DNA of 64,000 bases from Rhodobacteraceae bacterium HLUCCO07 (GTDB lineage Bacteria; Pseudomonadota; Alphaproteobacteria; Rhodobacterales; Rhodobacteraceae): contig LJSU01000019.1 in assembly GCA_001314705.1 (NCBI GenBank), forward strand, positions 1-64,000, in the 5' to 3' direction. The notes under the pieces were generated by a model, which was given only the letters and a program-made list of their open reading frames with translations, had not been told where the DNA came from and ran no database searches. The position numbers and the translations under genes are program-made. Shown here piece after piece: positions 55,939 to 63,714 of the stretch; the stretch's first letter is position 1; every line of letters starts with the position of its first letter.

Positions 55939-56534
55939 GCCGCACCTCCCGCGAAAAGCCGCACCGTGCGATACCGCTCGATGAGCGAGGTGACGCCGAA
56001 CGGCATGCACCCGTCGCCCAGCGCCGTCTCGTGGCGGTATTCATAGTAATGCGCCGCCAGGAGCAGCACCGCCTGCGCAAGGTCCGAAGGCAGATCACCC
56101 CAGCCCGCGCCGAACCCCGCGACGAAACCGATCCGCGCCGATCCGCCCGTGGGAACATTGGGCAAGAGCGTGCCAACCGGGCGCAGCCGCGGGCGCTGCA
56201 TGTCCCGGTCGAGCCGGTAAAGCGCGGGGTCCACAACCTCCTCGGCCTCGCCCCGGTCTACAAGCACCAGCTCGGTGATCGCGCTCACCGGCGCCACCGG
56301 CAGGGCCTGGCCCGCCTGGTCGCGCCACTGGGTCAGCACCCAGGAAAAGCCGCGCTCGATCAATATCTTGCCGGTGCGCGCCTCGATGGCCGCGATGGCC
56401 GCGCGCAGGAAACTCTCCAGCACCGCATTCTGCAAGCCATCCTCGGCAAAGCCCGAACCCAGCCGCAGATGCGCCTTGAATTCCTCCACCGGCAAGGCCG
56501 CCGGAGGCACAGCGGTTTCTTCGATCAACATCAT
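55935..56534 (-). CDS. g6: GTA g6: head-tail connector/adaptor
   Basis: 199 residues from the first of two ATGs with GGAG 8 nt upstream. gp6-like connector: PVEEFKAHLRLGSGFAEDGLQ, AAIAAIEARTGKIL, LAQAVLLLAAHYYEYRH. It forms the adaptor ring below the portal. A 145-bp gap with a strong hairpin separates it from the capsid gene. Confidence 0.92.
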   Translation of the reverse strand: MMLIEETAVPPAALPVEEFKAHLRLGSGFAEDGLQNAVLESFLRAAIAAIEARTGKILIERGFSWVLTQWRDQAGQALPVAPVSAITELVLVDRGEAEEVVDPALYRLDRDMQRPRLRPVGTLLPNVPTGGSARIGFVAGFGAGWGDLPSDLAQAVLLLAAHYYEYRHETALGDGCMPFGVTSLIERYRTVRLFAGGAA

Positions 56535-56645
56535 GGATACACTCCGAAAAATCCGGCCCCTTTCGGGGTCATGCGGCGCACGGGGCCCGCGTTGCTCGGA
56601 CGGAGGGGAGCAGCCGGCCAACGCCTGTCCCGACCCCGCGCGCCC

Positions 56646-56667
56646 GGGGGCGGGCCACCCCGCCCCC
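56646..56667 (-). terminator. Strong stem-loop just after the capsid gene
   Basis: On the minus strand: GGGGGCGGG, loop GTGG, CCCGCCCCC, a perfect 9-bp GC stem 12 nt past the g5 stop. It has no T-run, so it more likely slows transcription or protects the capsid mRNA 3' end than terminates fully. It could help set the high capsid-to-connector ratio. Confidence 0.5.
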
Positions 56668-56679
56668 GATCCGCCGCCC

Positions 56680-57861
56680 TCAGGAGGTGGCGAATCTCAA
56701 AAGCTTGATCGCCGCGAAATCGCTCACATCGCCGCCCACGCGCTTGGTGGCGTAAAAGAGCACATGCGGCTTGGCGCTGAACGGATCGCGCAGGATGCGC
56801 AGGTCCGGGCGCTCGGCCACGGTATAACCGGACGCGAAATCGCCGAACGCGATCGCATCGGCACCACTGTCGATGTCGGGCATGTCCTCGGCAATGAGCA
56901 CGCGGTAGCCCAAGAGGCGCGCAGGCTCACCCGCGGCAAGGCCATCGGACCACAGGAACCGCCCGTCATTGTCCTTGAGCTTGCGCACCGCGCCGGCGGT
57001 CTTGGAATTCATCACGAAGGTGCCGTTGGCGCGGTATTGCGCGCCCAGCGCGTAAACCAGGTCGATGATCGCCTCGCCACCGTCGAAATCGCCATCCACG
57101 CCGGTCGGCACATAGCCAAGGTTGCCCCAGCTCCAGCTGTCATTCGCCACGACCGTGTGGGTCAGGAACCCCGTGGGCTTGTCCACGCCATCGCCGCTCA
57201 CGAAGGCCGCCGCCTCGGCGCGGGCGAACTTGTCGGCGATCCGGCCGGCCAGCCAGCCCTCGATGTCGAATGCGCTGTCATCGAGCAGGCGTTGCGACGC
57301 CTTGGGCAGGGCCGACAATTCATGCAGCGGAATGGTGATCCGGTCGATCGCGGGCGTTGCGGTCTCGCTCGCCGTGCCGGTCTCCGTGGCCCAGCCCGCG
57401 CCGACGTCCGAATGGTCGACCAGCACGTCATAAGACGTGGCCTCGACATTGACGACATTGGCCACCGCCCGGATCGACGCGGTCGATTCCAGAACACTGC
57501 GGATCTGCGCCGTGGTCTGCGGATCGACAAGGTAGCCGCCATCGCTCGCCACCGCGCTGCTCATCGCCTTGCCTTCAAGCTCGAGCCCGCGCAGCCCGTC
57601 ATCGTCGCCCGAGCGCAGATAGGCATCGAACGCCTTCTTGTGCGGCGCGTCGAGATCGGCCGAGGCGGCCATCGCGGGCCGTGCCGCGATATGGGATTTT
57701 CGATCAAGCATGGTCAGTCGCTCTTCCTGCTGTTGAAACCTTGTGTGAATATCGTCCTTGAAGTCCCTGAACTCGCTCAGAAAGCCAGTCACGGCAGACT
57801 TCATCTCGGCCATCGGAGACACTTCTCCCCCGGCCCGAGCCTTGGTCTCGGGTTCACGCAT
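56680..57861 (-). CDS. g5: GTA g5: major capsid protein, HK97 fold
   Basis: 393 residues from an ATG with GAAGGAAAA upstream. The N-terminal delta region (about 1-100) is coiled coil (EMKSAVTGFLSEFRDFKDDIHTRFQQQEERL) and would be removed by the g4 protease. HK97-fold markers follow: GGYLVDPQTTAQI, RAVANVVNVEATSYDVLVD, WTETGTASET-like segment, GYRVLIAEDMPDI. An upstream extension of the frame overlaps g4 and is ignored. Confidence 0.95.
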   Translation of the reverse strand: MREPETKARAGGEVSPMAEMKSAVTGFLSEFRDFKDDIHTRFQQQEERLTMLDRKSHIAARPAMAASADLDAPHKKAFDAYLRSGDDDGLRGLELEGKAMSSAVASDGGYLVDPQTTAQIRSVLESTASIRAVANVVNVEATSYDVLVDHSDVGAGWATETGTASETATPAIDRITIPLHELSALPKASQRLLDDSAFDIEGWLAGRIADKFARAEAAAFVSGDGVDKPTGFLTHTVVANDSWSWGNLGYVPTGVDGDFDGGEAIIDLVYALGAQYRANGTFVMNSKTAGAVRKLKDNDGRFLWSDGLAAGEPARLLGYRVLIAEDMPDIDSGADAIAFGDFASGYTVAERPDLRILRDPFSAKPHVLFYATKRVGGDVSDFAAIKLLRFATS

Positions 57862-57896
57862 CGCGTTTTCCTTCGTCTCTTGTTTGTCCCAGCGCG

Positions 57897-58481
57897 TCAG
57901 TCGCGCGCCAACTCGCGGGCGGCCGTGTCGAACACCGCCGCCAATTCGCGCCAGGTCTCGGCCTCGGGGCGCTCGCCCTTGGCCCCCACCCGCGCACTGG
58001 GCAGCATCGGAAAGGTTACCAGCGACACCTCCCAAAGCTCCAGTTCCTTGAGGAGCCGCAGCCCCGTGTCACCTTTCTGCGCCCGGAGCGTGCGATAGCC
58101 GATCGAGAGCCCGTCAATCGCCCCGGCCGCGATCAGCGCCGCCGCCTCGCGCGCGCGGCCCACCGCGTCGAGAAGCCGCCCCTTGACGTAAAGGCCCCGG
58201 CCATCCTCGCGCACCTCGTCCCAGATGCCGATCGGCTGCGCCGGGTCGTGCTGCCAAAGCATCTTGACCCGCCGCCCCTCGCCCGCCAGCCGCTTGAGGC
58301 TTGCCGCATAGGCGCCCGCTTCCACCACGTCGCCACCCTGGTCGCGCGCTCCGAAGAGGCTCGCATAACCTTCGATCATGGCGCCGCCACTCTCGGCTTG
58401 CGTCACGCTCAGCGCCCCGTCAAACCGGCAGAATTTCTTCTCCAGTCCGCTCATTTCTGCAAAATCCATCGCTCTCTCCAT
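57897..58481 (-). CDS. g4: GTA g4: HK97-type prohead protease
   Basis: 194 residues from the ATG at 58481 (SD GAGGGG); an ATG at 58469 is the alternative. Protease signature: EGYASLFGARDQGGDVVEAGAY, MLWQHDPAQPIGIWDEV with the catalytic His, and IDGLSIGYRT with the catalytic Ser. It matures the capsid N-terminus. Confidence 0.93.
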   Translation of the reverse strand: MERAMDFAEMSGLEKKFCRFDGALSVTQAESGGAMIEGYASLFGARDQGGDVVEAGAYAASLKRLAGEGRRVKMLWQHDPAQPIGIWDEVREDGRGLYVKGRLLDAVGRAREAAALIAAGAIDGLSIGYRTLRAQKGDTGLRLLKELELWEVSLVTFPMLPSARVGAKGERPEAETWRELAAVFDTAARELARD

Positions 58482-58492
58482 CCTCGTTCCCC

Positions 58493-58726
58493 TCACGGCG
58501 CCGCCGCGAGGATCGACTGGAACGCCTGCCCAAGGATCACGGCAACCACGCCGTAAACCGCCAGCCACAAACGCTTTTCCAGCCGCTCGATCATCTCTTC
58601 GAGCTTTTCCAGCCGACGCACCAACCCGTCATGCTGAAGCCGCGCCACCCGCTCATGCGCCTCAAGCCGCAGCGCGGGCGCGCAATCGAACGCCTCGAAC
58701 CCGTATCTGCGCTCGTCCTCAATCAT
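58493..58726 (-). CDS. GTA g3.5: head formation protein with membrane-like helix
   Basis: 77 residues. A helical coiled-coil middle (RLQHDGLVRRLEKLEEMIERLEKR) is followed by a hydrophobic C-terminal segment (LWLAVYGVVAVILGQAFQSIL). It corresponds by position and length to rcc01685, needed for head formation. It overlaps the portal gene by 8 bp. Confidence 0.88.
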   Translation of the reverse strand: MIEDERRYGFEAFDCAPALRLEAHERVARLQHDGLVRRLEKLEEMIERLEKRLWLAVYGVVAVILGQAFQSILAAAP

Positions 58727-59906
58727 CCATCTCCCCCTCTGCGCTCATCGGCAGGCCCAGAAGGCGGCGCTTTTCCGCCACGCTCAGGAAATCGGCCTCG
58801 GCCACGCGCCGCCATTGCGCATCGCGCTCGACCGACAACGCGCTCACCTGGTCGAGATCGGGCTTGAGGGCGAGCCGCTCACCGCTGAAATCGCCCAGCC
58901 ACGCGATCAGCGCGGCCGCCACCCGCTGCGCCATCGGCAGCACGGTCAGGCGGTAAAACGCCCGGTTGGCCTCCTGGTAATTGGCGTAAGTGGCATCGCC
59001 CGGAATGCCCAAGAGCATCGGCGGCACGCCAAAGGCCAGCGCGATCTCGCGCGCTGCCGCCTCCTTGGTCTTCTGGAATTCCATGTCCGACGGGCTGAAC
59101 CCCATCGGCTTCCAGTCAAGCCCGCCTTCGAGCAGCATCGGCCGCCCCGCGTTGCGCGCGCCCTGGTGGTGGCTCTCCATTTCCGACACCAGCCGGTCAT
59201 ATTGGTCCGTGCTCAGCGCGCCCTGCCCCTCGGCCCCGCGATAGACGATTGCCCCCGAAGGCCGCGCCGCGTTGTCGAGAAGCGCCTTGGACCAGCGCGA
59301 GGCGCTGTTGTGCACATCCACCGCCTGCGCCGCCGCCTGCATCGGCGACAGGCCATAATGGTCGTCCTGCGGATGGAAACTCTTGATATGGCAGATCGGC
59401 GACGGCCCCTCGCCCACGGCAAAGCGGTGCTTGCGCCCGCCGACGGCGTATTCATACCCCACCGGCCAGCCATCGACACCGGGAATGAGGCTCATCCGGT
59501 CCGAGCGCAGCACGTAAAGCTCCACCGGCACCATGCCCTCGGCGCCCACCGCCTCGAGATAGGCATTCCCGGTCAGCAGAAGCTGCGCATAAAGCGCCTC
59601 CAGAAACTCGCCCGCGCCCTGCGTAGGGTTGGGCCGCCGCATCAGGCCCAGCACCGGGTGCGTGTCGAACCGCGTCTCGCGATCCTCAAGCACTAGCGGC
59701 AGCGCGGCGGCGGCCTCGGCGACGAGCTTGACACAGCGAAACCCCACCGGGTTGCCGGCAAACCCGGTCCGGGTGAGCGTGACCATGTCACGTGGGCTCC
59801 ACGCCACCCGGCCCGCCCCGTGCCAGGCCATCACCGGCCCCGCCGCACTGGCCTTGGCCTCGGGGGCCTCTGGCTCGCGCGCCTTGAAGAAGTCAAATAC
59901 CGCCAT
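58719..59906 (-). CDS. g3: GTA g3: portal protein
   Basis: 395 residues of the HK97-type phage portal family: GNPVGFRCVKLVAEAAAALPL, FLEALYAQLLLTGNAYLE, YGLSPMQAAAQAVDVHNSASRW, and FGVPPMLLGIPGDATYANYQEANRAFY. It forms the dodecameric DNA channel. It is separated from the terminase gene by a 262-bp spacer holding three palindromes. Confidence 0.95.
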   Translation of the reverse strand: MAVFDFFKAREPEAPEAKASAAGPVMAWHGAGRVAWSPRDMVTLTRTGFAGNPVGFRCVKLVAEAAAALPLVLEDRETRFDTHPVLGLMRRPNPTQGAGEFLEALYAQLLLTGNAYLEAVGAEGMVPVELYVLRSDRMSLIPGVDGWPVGYEYAVGGRKHRFAVGEGPSPICHIKSFHPQDDHYGLSPMQAAAQAVDVHNSASRWSKALLDNAARPSGAIVYRGAEGQGALSTDQYDRLVSEMESHHQGARNAGRPMLLEGGLDWKPMGFSPSDMEFQKTKEAAAREIALAFGVPPMLLGIPGDATYANYQEANRAFYRLTVLPMAQRVAAALIAWLGDFSGERLALKPDLDQVSALSVERDAQWRRVAEADFLSVAEKRRLLGLPMSAEGEMDD

Positions 59907-60022
59907 CCGGCTCTCCTCGGTTTCTCATTTCCGCCAATGCGTTGACACCGGCTCTTCATGCGATCCGGGGCTTGACCCGGCTTGTCGTGGATCATGTGGC
60001 AAAAGGTTTAAGAAGGGCTAAC

Positions 60023-60155
60023 AGCACCGCGCGGTGCTCCTTTCCGCCTTCGCGGAAGAGAACGACGCTCATCTGGGGAGGGCTATATATTTGGGCGCGG
60101 AACAAGGGGCGCAGCCCCGCCGCGCCATCGCCGGGCCGCGGCCCGGCGATGGCGC
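60023..60155. repeat. Three palindromes in the spacer between terminase and portal genes
   Basis: A 16-bp perfect palindrome AGCACCGC/GCGGTGCT (60023-60038), a hairpin TTCCGC-CTTC-GCGGAA (60042-60057), and a 34-bp perfect palindrome without loop (60122-60155, arms GCGCCATCGCCGGGCCG). No reading frame of its own is convincing in 59907-60168. It may be an inserted repetitive element or an RNA processing region. Confidence 0.7.
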
Positions 60156-60168
60156 TACCTTGCCCCCC

Positions 60169-61581
60169 TCACAACGCCCGCACCTGCGGCCTGCGCCATT
60201 TCGCCCCCGGCTCGATCAGAAGCTCGCTGAGCGCCCAGACCAGCGCATCCACCCGGTCCGGGCTGCCCTTGCCGTCGTAGCCCTGCACCGTCATCCGGCA
60301 CATCTGGTCCTCCAGCTCGCCCAGCCCCTTGAGGTGCCGCACCCGCCCCTGTTCATAAAGCGCCGCCACCGGCTCGGCCCGCGCGACCTTGCCCCGCGCC
60401 GCGTGGACCTTTTTCAGGGGCACCATCGGATCGACCTGCCGGATCACCGATTCGACCAGGTCACCGCCCTGGTTCACCTCGGCCACCAGCTTTTCGGCCC
60501 CGAACCGCTCCATCGCCCGGATCGCGGCGCGCGCCCAGGTCGCCGGGCTGGCCGCGCGCACGCTCGCATCGGCCAGGACATAGGCCCGCCAATCCTGCAC
60601 CGGACCGCGCGTGACAGCGCCCACCACCACGATCCCGCATTCGTCCGATCCGGCATGGCCCGTCACCGGCGGATCGACCGCGACAACCACGCGGTCCATC
60701 TCGGGCGGCGTCTCGATCCGCAACGCCTCCAGCGCCGCAGAGGTCCAGAGCGCGCCTTCCGCATCCTCCAGCAGAACGCCTTCCAGTTCCTGCCGGCCCA
60801 GCCGCGTCCCGGCATAGCGCGCCTTGACCTCGTCGAGGAAACCGGCGGCAAGGTTGGCGGCATTGGCCTCGGTCGGGGCATGCGTCACCACCGTCGACGG
60901 ATTGCCCAGGATGGCCTTGAGAACCCCGACGTTGCGCGGTGTCGTCGTCACGCAGACCCGCGGTTCCTCGCCCAGCCGCAACCCGAATTGCAGCATGTCC
61001 CAGGTGTCCTGCGCCCGCTTCCACTTGGCCAGCTCATCCACCCAGGCCCCGTCGAATTGCGGCCCGCGCAAGCCTTCGGGATCATGCGCCGAGAACACCT
61101 GCGCCACCGCCCCGTTGGGCCAGATCAGCCGCTTGCGCCCCGCCTGCCATTCCGGGCGCCGGTCGGGCGGCGAGCAGGCGAGAATCCCGCTCTCGCCGAA
61201 CACCATCACCTCGCGCACCTGGTCGATCGTCTCGCCCACCAGCGCGATCCGCCGACAGCGCCCGTGATCGCGCGGCCCCGACCCCTCGACCGATGCCCGC
61301 ACCCATTCGGCCCCGGCGCGGGTCTTGCCCGCGCCACGCCCGCCCATGATCACCCATGTCCGCCAATCGCCCCCGGGCGGCAATTGATGTTCCAGCGCCC
61401 AGAACTCGAAGAGATAGGGCAGCGCTAGGAGCTCCTCTTCACTCAACTCGTTCAGGAAAGCGGCCTGGACATCTGGTCCTTCTGAGGCGATCCAGGCGGC
61501 ACCCGATGCGAGTCCTTGCGGCATCGAGGTCAATGGCACGGGGTCGGTCGCGCCGGTCTTCTGTGATTGATCGTTTTTCAA
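60169..61581 (-). CDS. g2: GTA g2: terminase large subunit
   Basis: 470 residues from a TTG at 61581 with GGAGACACG upstream; an ATG at 61524 is the alternative. Packaging motor with Walker A GGRGAGKT (80-87) and Walker B-type GAWVDELAKW (D182, E183). The nuclease domain acidic residues lie in VVAVDPPVTG, VAEVNQGGD and DRVDALVWAL. It translocates host DNA into heads. The TTG start would overlap g1 by 143 bp. Confidence 0.94.
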   Translation of the reverse strand: MKNDQSQKTGATDPVPLTSMPQGLASGAAWIASEGPDVQAAFLNELSEEELLALPYLFEFWALEHQLPPGGDWRTWVIMGGRGAGKTRAGAEWVRASVEGSGPRDHGRCRRIALVGETIDQVREVMVFGESGILACSPPDRRPEWQAGRKRLIWPNGAVAQVFSAHDPEGLRGPQFDGAWVDELAKWKRAQDTWDMLQFGLRLGEEPRVCVTTTPRNVGVLKAILGNPSTVVTHAPTEANAANLAAGFLDEVKARYAGTRLGRQELEGVLLEDAEGALWTSAALEALRIETPPEMDRVVVAVDPPVTGHAGSDECGIVVVGAVTRGPVQDWRAYVLADASVRAASPATWARAAIRAMERFGAEKLVAEVNQGGDLVESVIRQVDPMVPLKKVHAARGKVARAEPVAALYEQGRVRHLKGLGELEDQMCRMTVQGYDGKGSPDRVDALVWALSELLIEPGAKWRRPQVRAL

Positions 61582-61789
61582 GACGTGTCTCCATCTCCAT
61601 GGCGATCCGCAGCCATTGCCGGATCTCCTGTGTCACCCGGGCCGAATCCGTCAGCCCGCTCACTTGCCCGGCGCGGATCTGCCTGTGCAGCCGCTCCAGG
61701 TCGCCCTTCATTGCCCGCAATTGGGTTTCCACCACCTCGAGCGCCCGCCGCAGGCGCTCCCGGTCGCGTCGGTTCTGGTCTGATGCCAT
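61439..61789 (-). CDS. g1: GTA g1: small terminase subunit
   Basis: 116 residues. The N-terminal half is a highly charged coiled coil (RRALEVVETQLRAMKGDLERLHRQIR) followed by LTDSARVTQEIRQWLRIAMEMETRL, matching rcc01682-type GTA small terminase. The C-terminal quarter is Arg-rich and lies within the g2 overlap, so it may be unconserved. The RBS is weak (a GAGG lies more than 10 nt away), suggesting low expression or regulated translation. Confidence 0.85.
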   Translation of the reverse strand: MASDQNRRDRERLRRALEVVETQLRAMKGDLERLHRQIRAGQVSGLTDSARVTQEIRQWLRIAMEMETRLEKRSITEDRRDRPRAIDLDAARTRIGCRLDRLRRTRCPGRFPERVE

Positions 61790-61844
61790 CTGGTCGTATC
61801 TGCCTCATCTGGAGTTCCCGTTGCCTCCGTCCTTGCCGGAAATG

Positions 61845-61877
61845 AAAAAACGGCCGCCGGGGTTGCCCCCGGGGCCG
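61845..61877 (-). terminator. Intrinsic terminator in the GTA leader, before g1
   Basis: On the minus strand: CGGCCCCGGGG, GCAA tetraloop, CCCCGGcGGCCG (one bulged C, 11 bp), then TTTTTT. It begins about 22 nt after the predicted start site and ends 55 bp before g1. The T-run exists only in the direction of the GTA genes. Confidence 0.78.
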
Positions 61878-61905
61878 CTCGCCCATCTCGTCCAGCATGC
61901 CACGA

Positions 61906-61934
61906 AGGCTAGGCCAGACCGCGCGCCCTGTCAA
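61906..61934 (-). promoter_or_regulatory. Candidate GTA promoter
   Basis: Minus-strand TTGACA (61929-61934), 17-bp spacer, TAGCCT (61906-61911), the only near-consensus promoter found upstream of g1. The -35 is perfect and the -10 partial, which fits a promoter needing an activator. The wider 61790-62301 gap also holds family B repeats and presumably the pepT promoter. Confidence 0.65.
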
Positions 61935-62033
61935 ATCTCGCTGCCCGCCAAGCGCCCGTTTTCGTTACGAATTATTAACTCCATACTGTATCCCGGTCAG
62001 ATTCACGGGATGCCCAACACGAGGGCAGCACGG

Positions 62034-62178
62034 GGCCGCGGTCGGGTGCTTCGGACTTCTGCATCACGCACTTTATCCCACAACGTCATCCCCTGCCCGA
62101 AGTGGTGCGCACCCCATCAAAGCGCCCGGCCGGGGGGCGGCCGTGTGCTGCCCGGGCGGCTGCGCCGCTGTTCCGGGC
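62034..62178. repeat. Dispersed intergenic repeat, family B copy 2 with a fragment
   Basis: GGCCGCGGTCGGGTGC at 62034-62049 is identical to 22413-22428. CCCGGGCGGCTGCGCCGCTGTTCCGGGCG at 62151-62178 matches 22431-22458 with three differences. The two parts are about 100 bp apart here but adjacent in copy 1. Confidence 0.5.
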
Positions 62179-62301
62179 GAGAGCGAATCCCATGAAATGC
62201 GACGCGCATTGCATCATCGAAACATCCCCCCACCGCCCCTTGACCTCGCCCGCTGCCCACAGGACAAGAAGGGCAAAGCTCCGAGGACAAAAGGCCCCCC
62301 A

Positions 62302-63546
62302 ATGAAAACCGAGTTTGACGCCGAACTGGAATCCCGCCTGCTGCGCTATGCCGCCATCGACAGCCAGAGCGACCCGGCCTCGCCCACTTCACCCAGCACC
62401 GAAGTGCAATTCGACATGCTCAACCTGCTGGTCGAGGAACTGCAAGACATCGGCGCATCGGATGTGCGGCTCACCGATTACGGGACGGTTCTGGCCTCGA
62501 TCCCCGCCACGGTCGAACACGACGCGCCTGTGATGGGGCTTCTGGCCCATGTCGATACCGCGCCCGCCTTCAACGCGACCGGCGTCAAGCCGCGCGTCCA
62601 CCGCGCCTATGACGGCCAACCCATCCTTTTCCCCGACGCGCCCGAGCTGCGCCTCTCGCCCGAGGATCATCCCTATCTCGCCACCAAGGAGGGCCATGAC
62701 ATCATTACCGCCAGCGGCGCCACGCTCTTGGGCGCCGATGACAAGGCCGGCGTCGCCATCATCATGACCGTCGCGCGCCACCTGCTGGCCAATCCCGACA
62801 TCCCGCACGGCCCGATCCGCCTTGCCTTCACCCCGGACGAGGAAATCGGCCGCGGCGTTCATCCCGACCTGCCCGCCGATCTCGGCGCCGATTTCGCCTT
62901 CACTCTCGATGGCGGCGCGGTCGGCGAAATCGAATACGAGACCTTTTCCGCCGACGGCGCCACCGTCCGGATCGAGGGCGTCTCGATCCATCCCGGCACC
63001 GCCAGGGGCAAGCTGGTGAACGCGCTGCATCTCGCCGCGAAGATCATCCAGACCCTGCCACAGGCCACCATGACGCCCGAGACGACCGCGGGGCGCGAAG
63101 GGTTCATCATGGTCACCGACATGAAGGGCAGCGCGGCGACGGCCGAGATGCATTTCATCCTGCGCGATTTCGAACGCGACGGGCTGGCCGCCAAGGGCAC
63201 GCTGCTGCAAGAGGTCTGCGCCGCCGTGCAATCGGGCGAACCGCGCGCCCGCATCACCTGCGAGATCACGCCGCAATACCGCAACATGCGCTACTGGCTC
63301 GAAAACGACATGACGCCGGTGGAGCTTGCCCATGCCGCCGCCCGCGAGGCGGGGTTCGAACCGCGCTCGGAACCGATCCGCGGCGGCACCGACGGCTCGC
63401 GCCTGACCGAGATGGGCGTGCCCTGCCCGAACGTGTTCACCGGGATGCAGAACCTGCACGGGCCGCTCGAATGGATCAGCGTGCAGGACATGGGCGCCGC
63501 CACCCGCACTTGCCTGATCCTCGCCCGGCGCGCGGCAGAGCGGTAA
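62302..63546 (+). CDS. pepT: Peptidase T (tripeptide aminopeptidase)
   Basis: 414 residues from the ATG at 62302. M20B family zinc motifs: LLAHVDTAPA, GADDKAGVAIIM, FTPDEEIGRGV, and FTLDGGAVGEIEYETF typical of PepT, with the GGTDGSRLTEMGVPCPNVFTG substrate loop. A cytosolic enzyme that removes N-terminal residues from tripeptides. It lies divergent from the GTA cluster. Confidence 0.92.
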   Translation: MKTEFDAELESRLLRYAAIDSQSDPASPTSPSTEVQFDMLNLLVEELQDIGASDVRLTDYGTVLASIPATVEHDAPVMGLLAHVDTAPAFNATGVKPRVHRAYDGQPILFPDAPELRLSPEDHPYLATKEGHDIITASGATLLGADDKAGVAIIMTVARHLLANPDIPHGPIRLAFTPDEEIGRGVHPDLPADLGADFAFTLDGGAVGEIEYETFSADGATVRIEGVSIHPGTARGKLVNALHLAAKIIQTLPQATMTPETTAGREGFIMVTDMKGSAATAEMHFILRDFERDGLAAKGTLLQEVCAAVQSGEPRARITCEITPQYRNMRYWLENDMTPVELAHAAAREAGFEPRSEPIRGGTDGSRLTEMGVPCPNVFTGMQNLHGPLEWISVQDMGAATRTCLILARRAAER

Positions 63547-63628
63547 GCCGCGCGATTTCCGCCGGGCCTCAGGCACGCAACGCACGCCGCGTTAACCGAC
63601 TTTCCTGCCAAAAGGTTAACGCCGCCCC

Positions 63629-63700
63629 GACAGCCGGATGTCAGCCGGGAGTCATACGCGTGTCACCCCCCGATCCTTGGTCGGAAAATCGCCGTTAACC
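63629..63700 (+). repeat. Dispersed intergenic repeat, family A copy 4
   Basis: GACAGCCGG, ATGTCAGCCGGGAGTCA, GTGTCACCCCCC and a terminal GTTAACC, matching copies at 10687, 26443 and 40782. It sits between convergent pepT and hydrolase genes. Confidence 0.6.
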
Positions 63701-63714
63701 CCGCCGTGCGGTGC

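Larger units (their letters stand above)
47676..61934 (-). mobile_element. Complete gene transfer agent (RcGTA-type) structural cluster
   Basis: Seventeen genes in the canonical RcGTA order (g1, g2, g3, g3.5, g4-g10, g10.1, g11-g15), all on the minus strand, mostly overlapping by 1-14 bp and all open. GTA particles package random host DNA, about 4 kb in R. capsulatus, and deliver it to relatives. No integrase, replication or lysis gene is present, as expected for a GTA rather than a prophage. The regulators and lysis genes lie elsewhere in known producers. Confidence 0.95.

Noticed and set aside
61578-61898. Alternative reading frame over the GTA leader and g1 starting at the ATG at 61898
   Set aside because: The product is Arg/Gly/Pro-rich without similarity, while the g1 frame shows the expected coiled coil. 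The ATG falls at the predicted transcription start, so leader translation cannot be fully excluded.
63547-63714. Possible small RNA between pepT and the hydrolase
   Set aside because: The segment is explained by the dispersed repeat; no promoter-terminator pair is seen.
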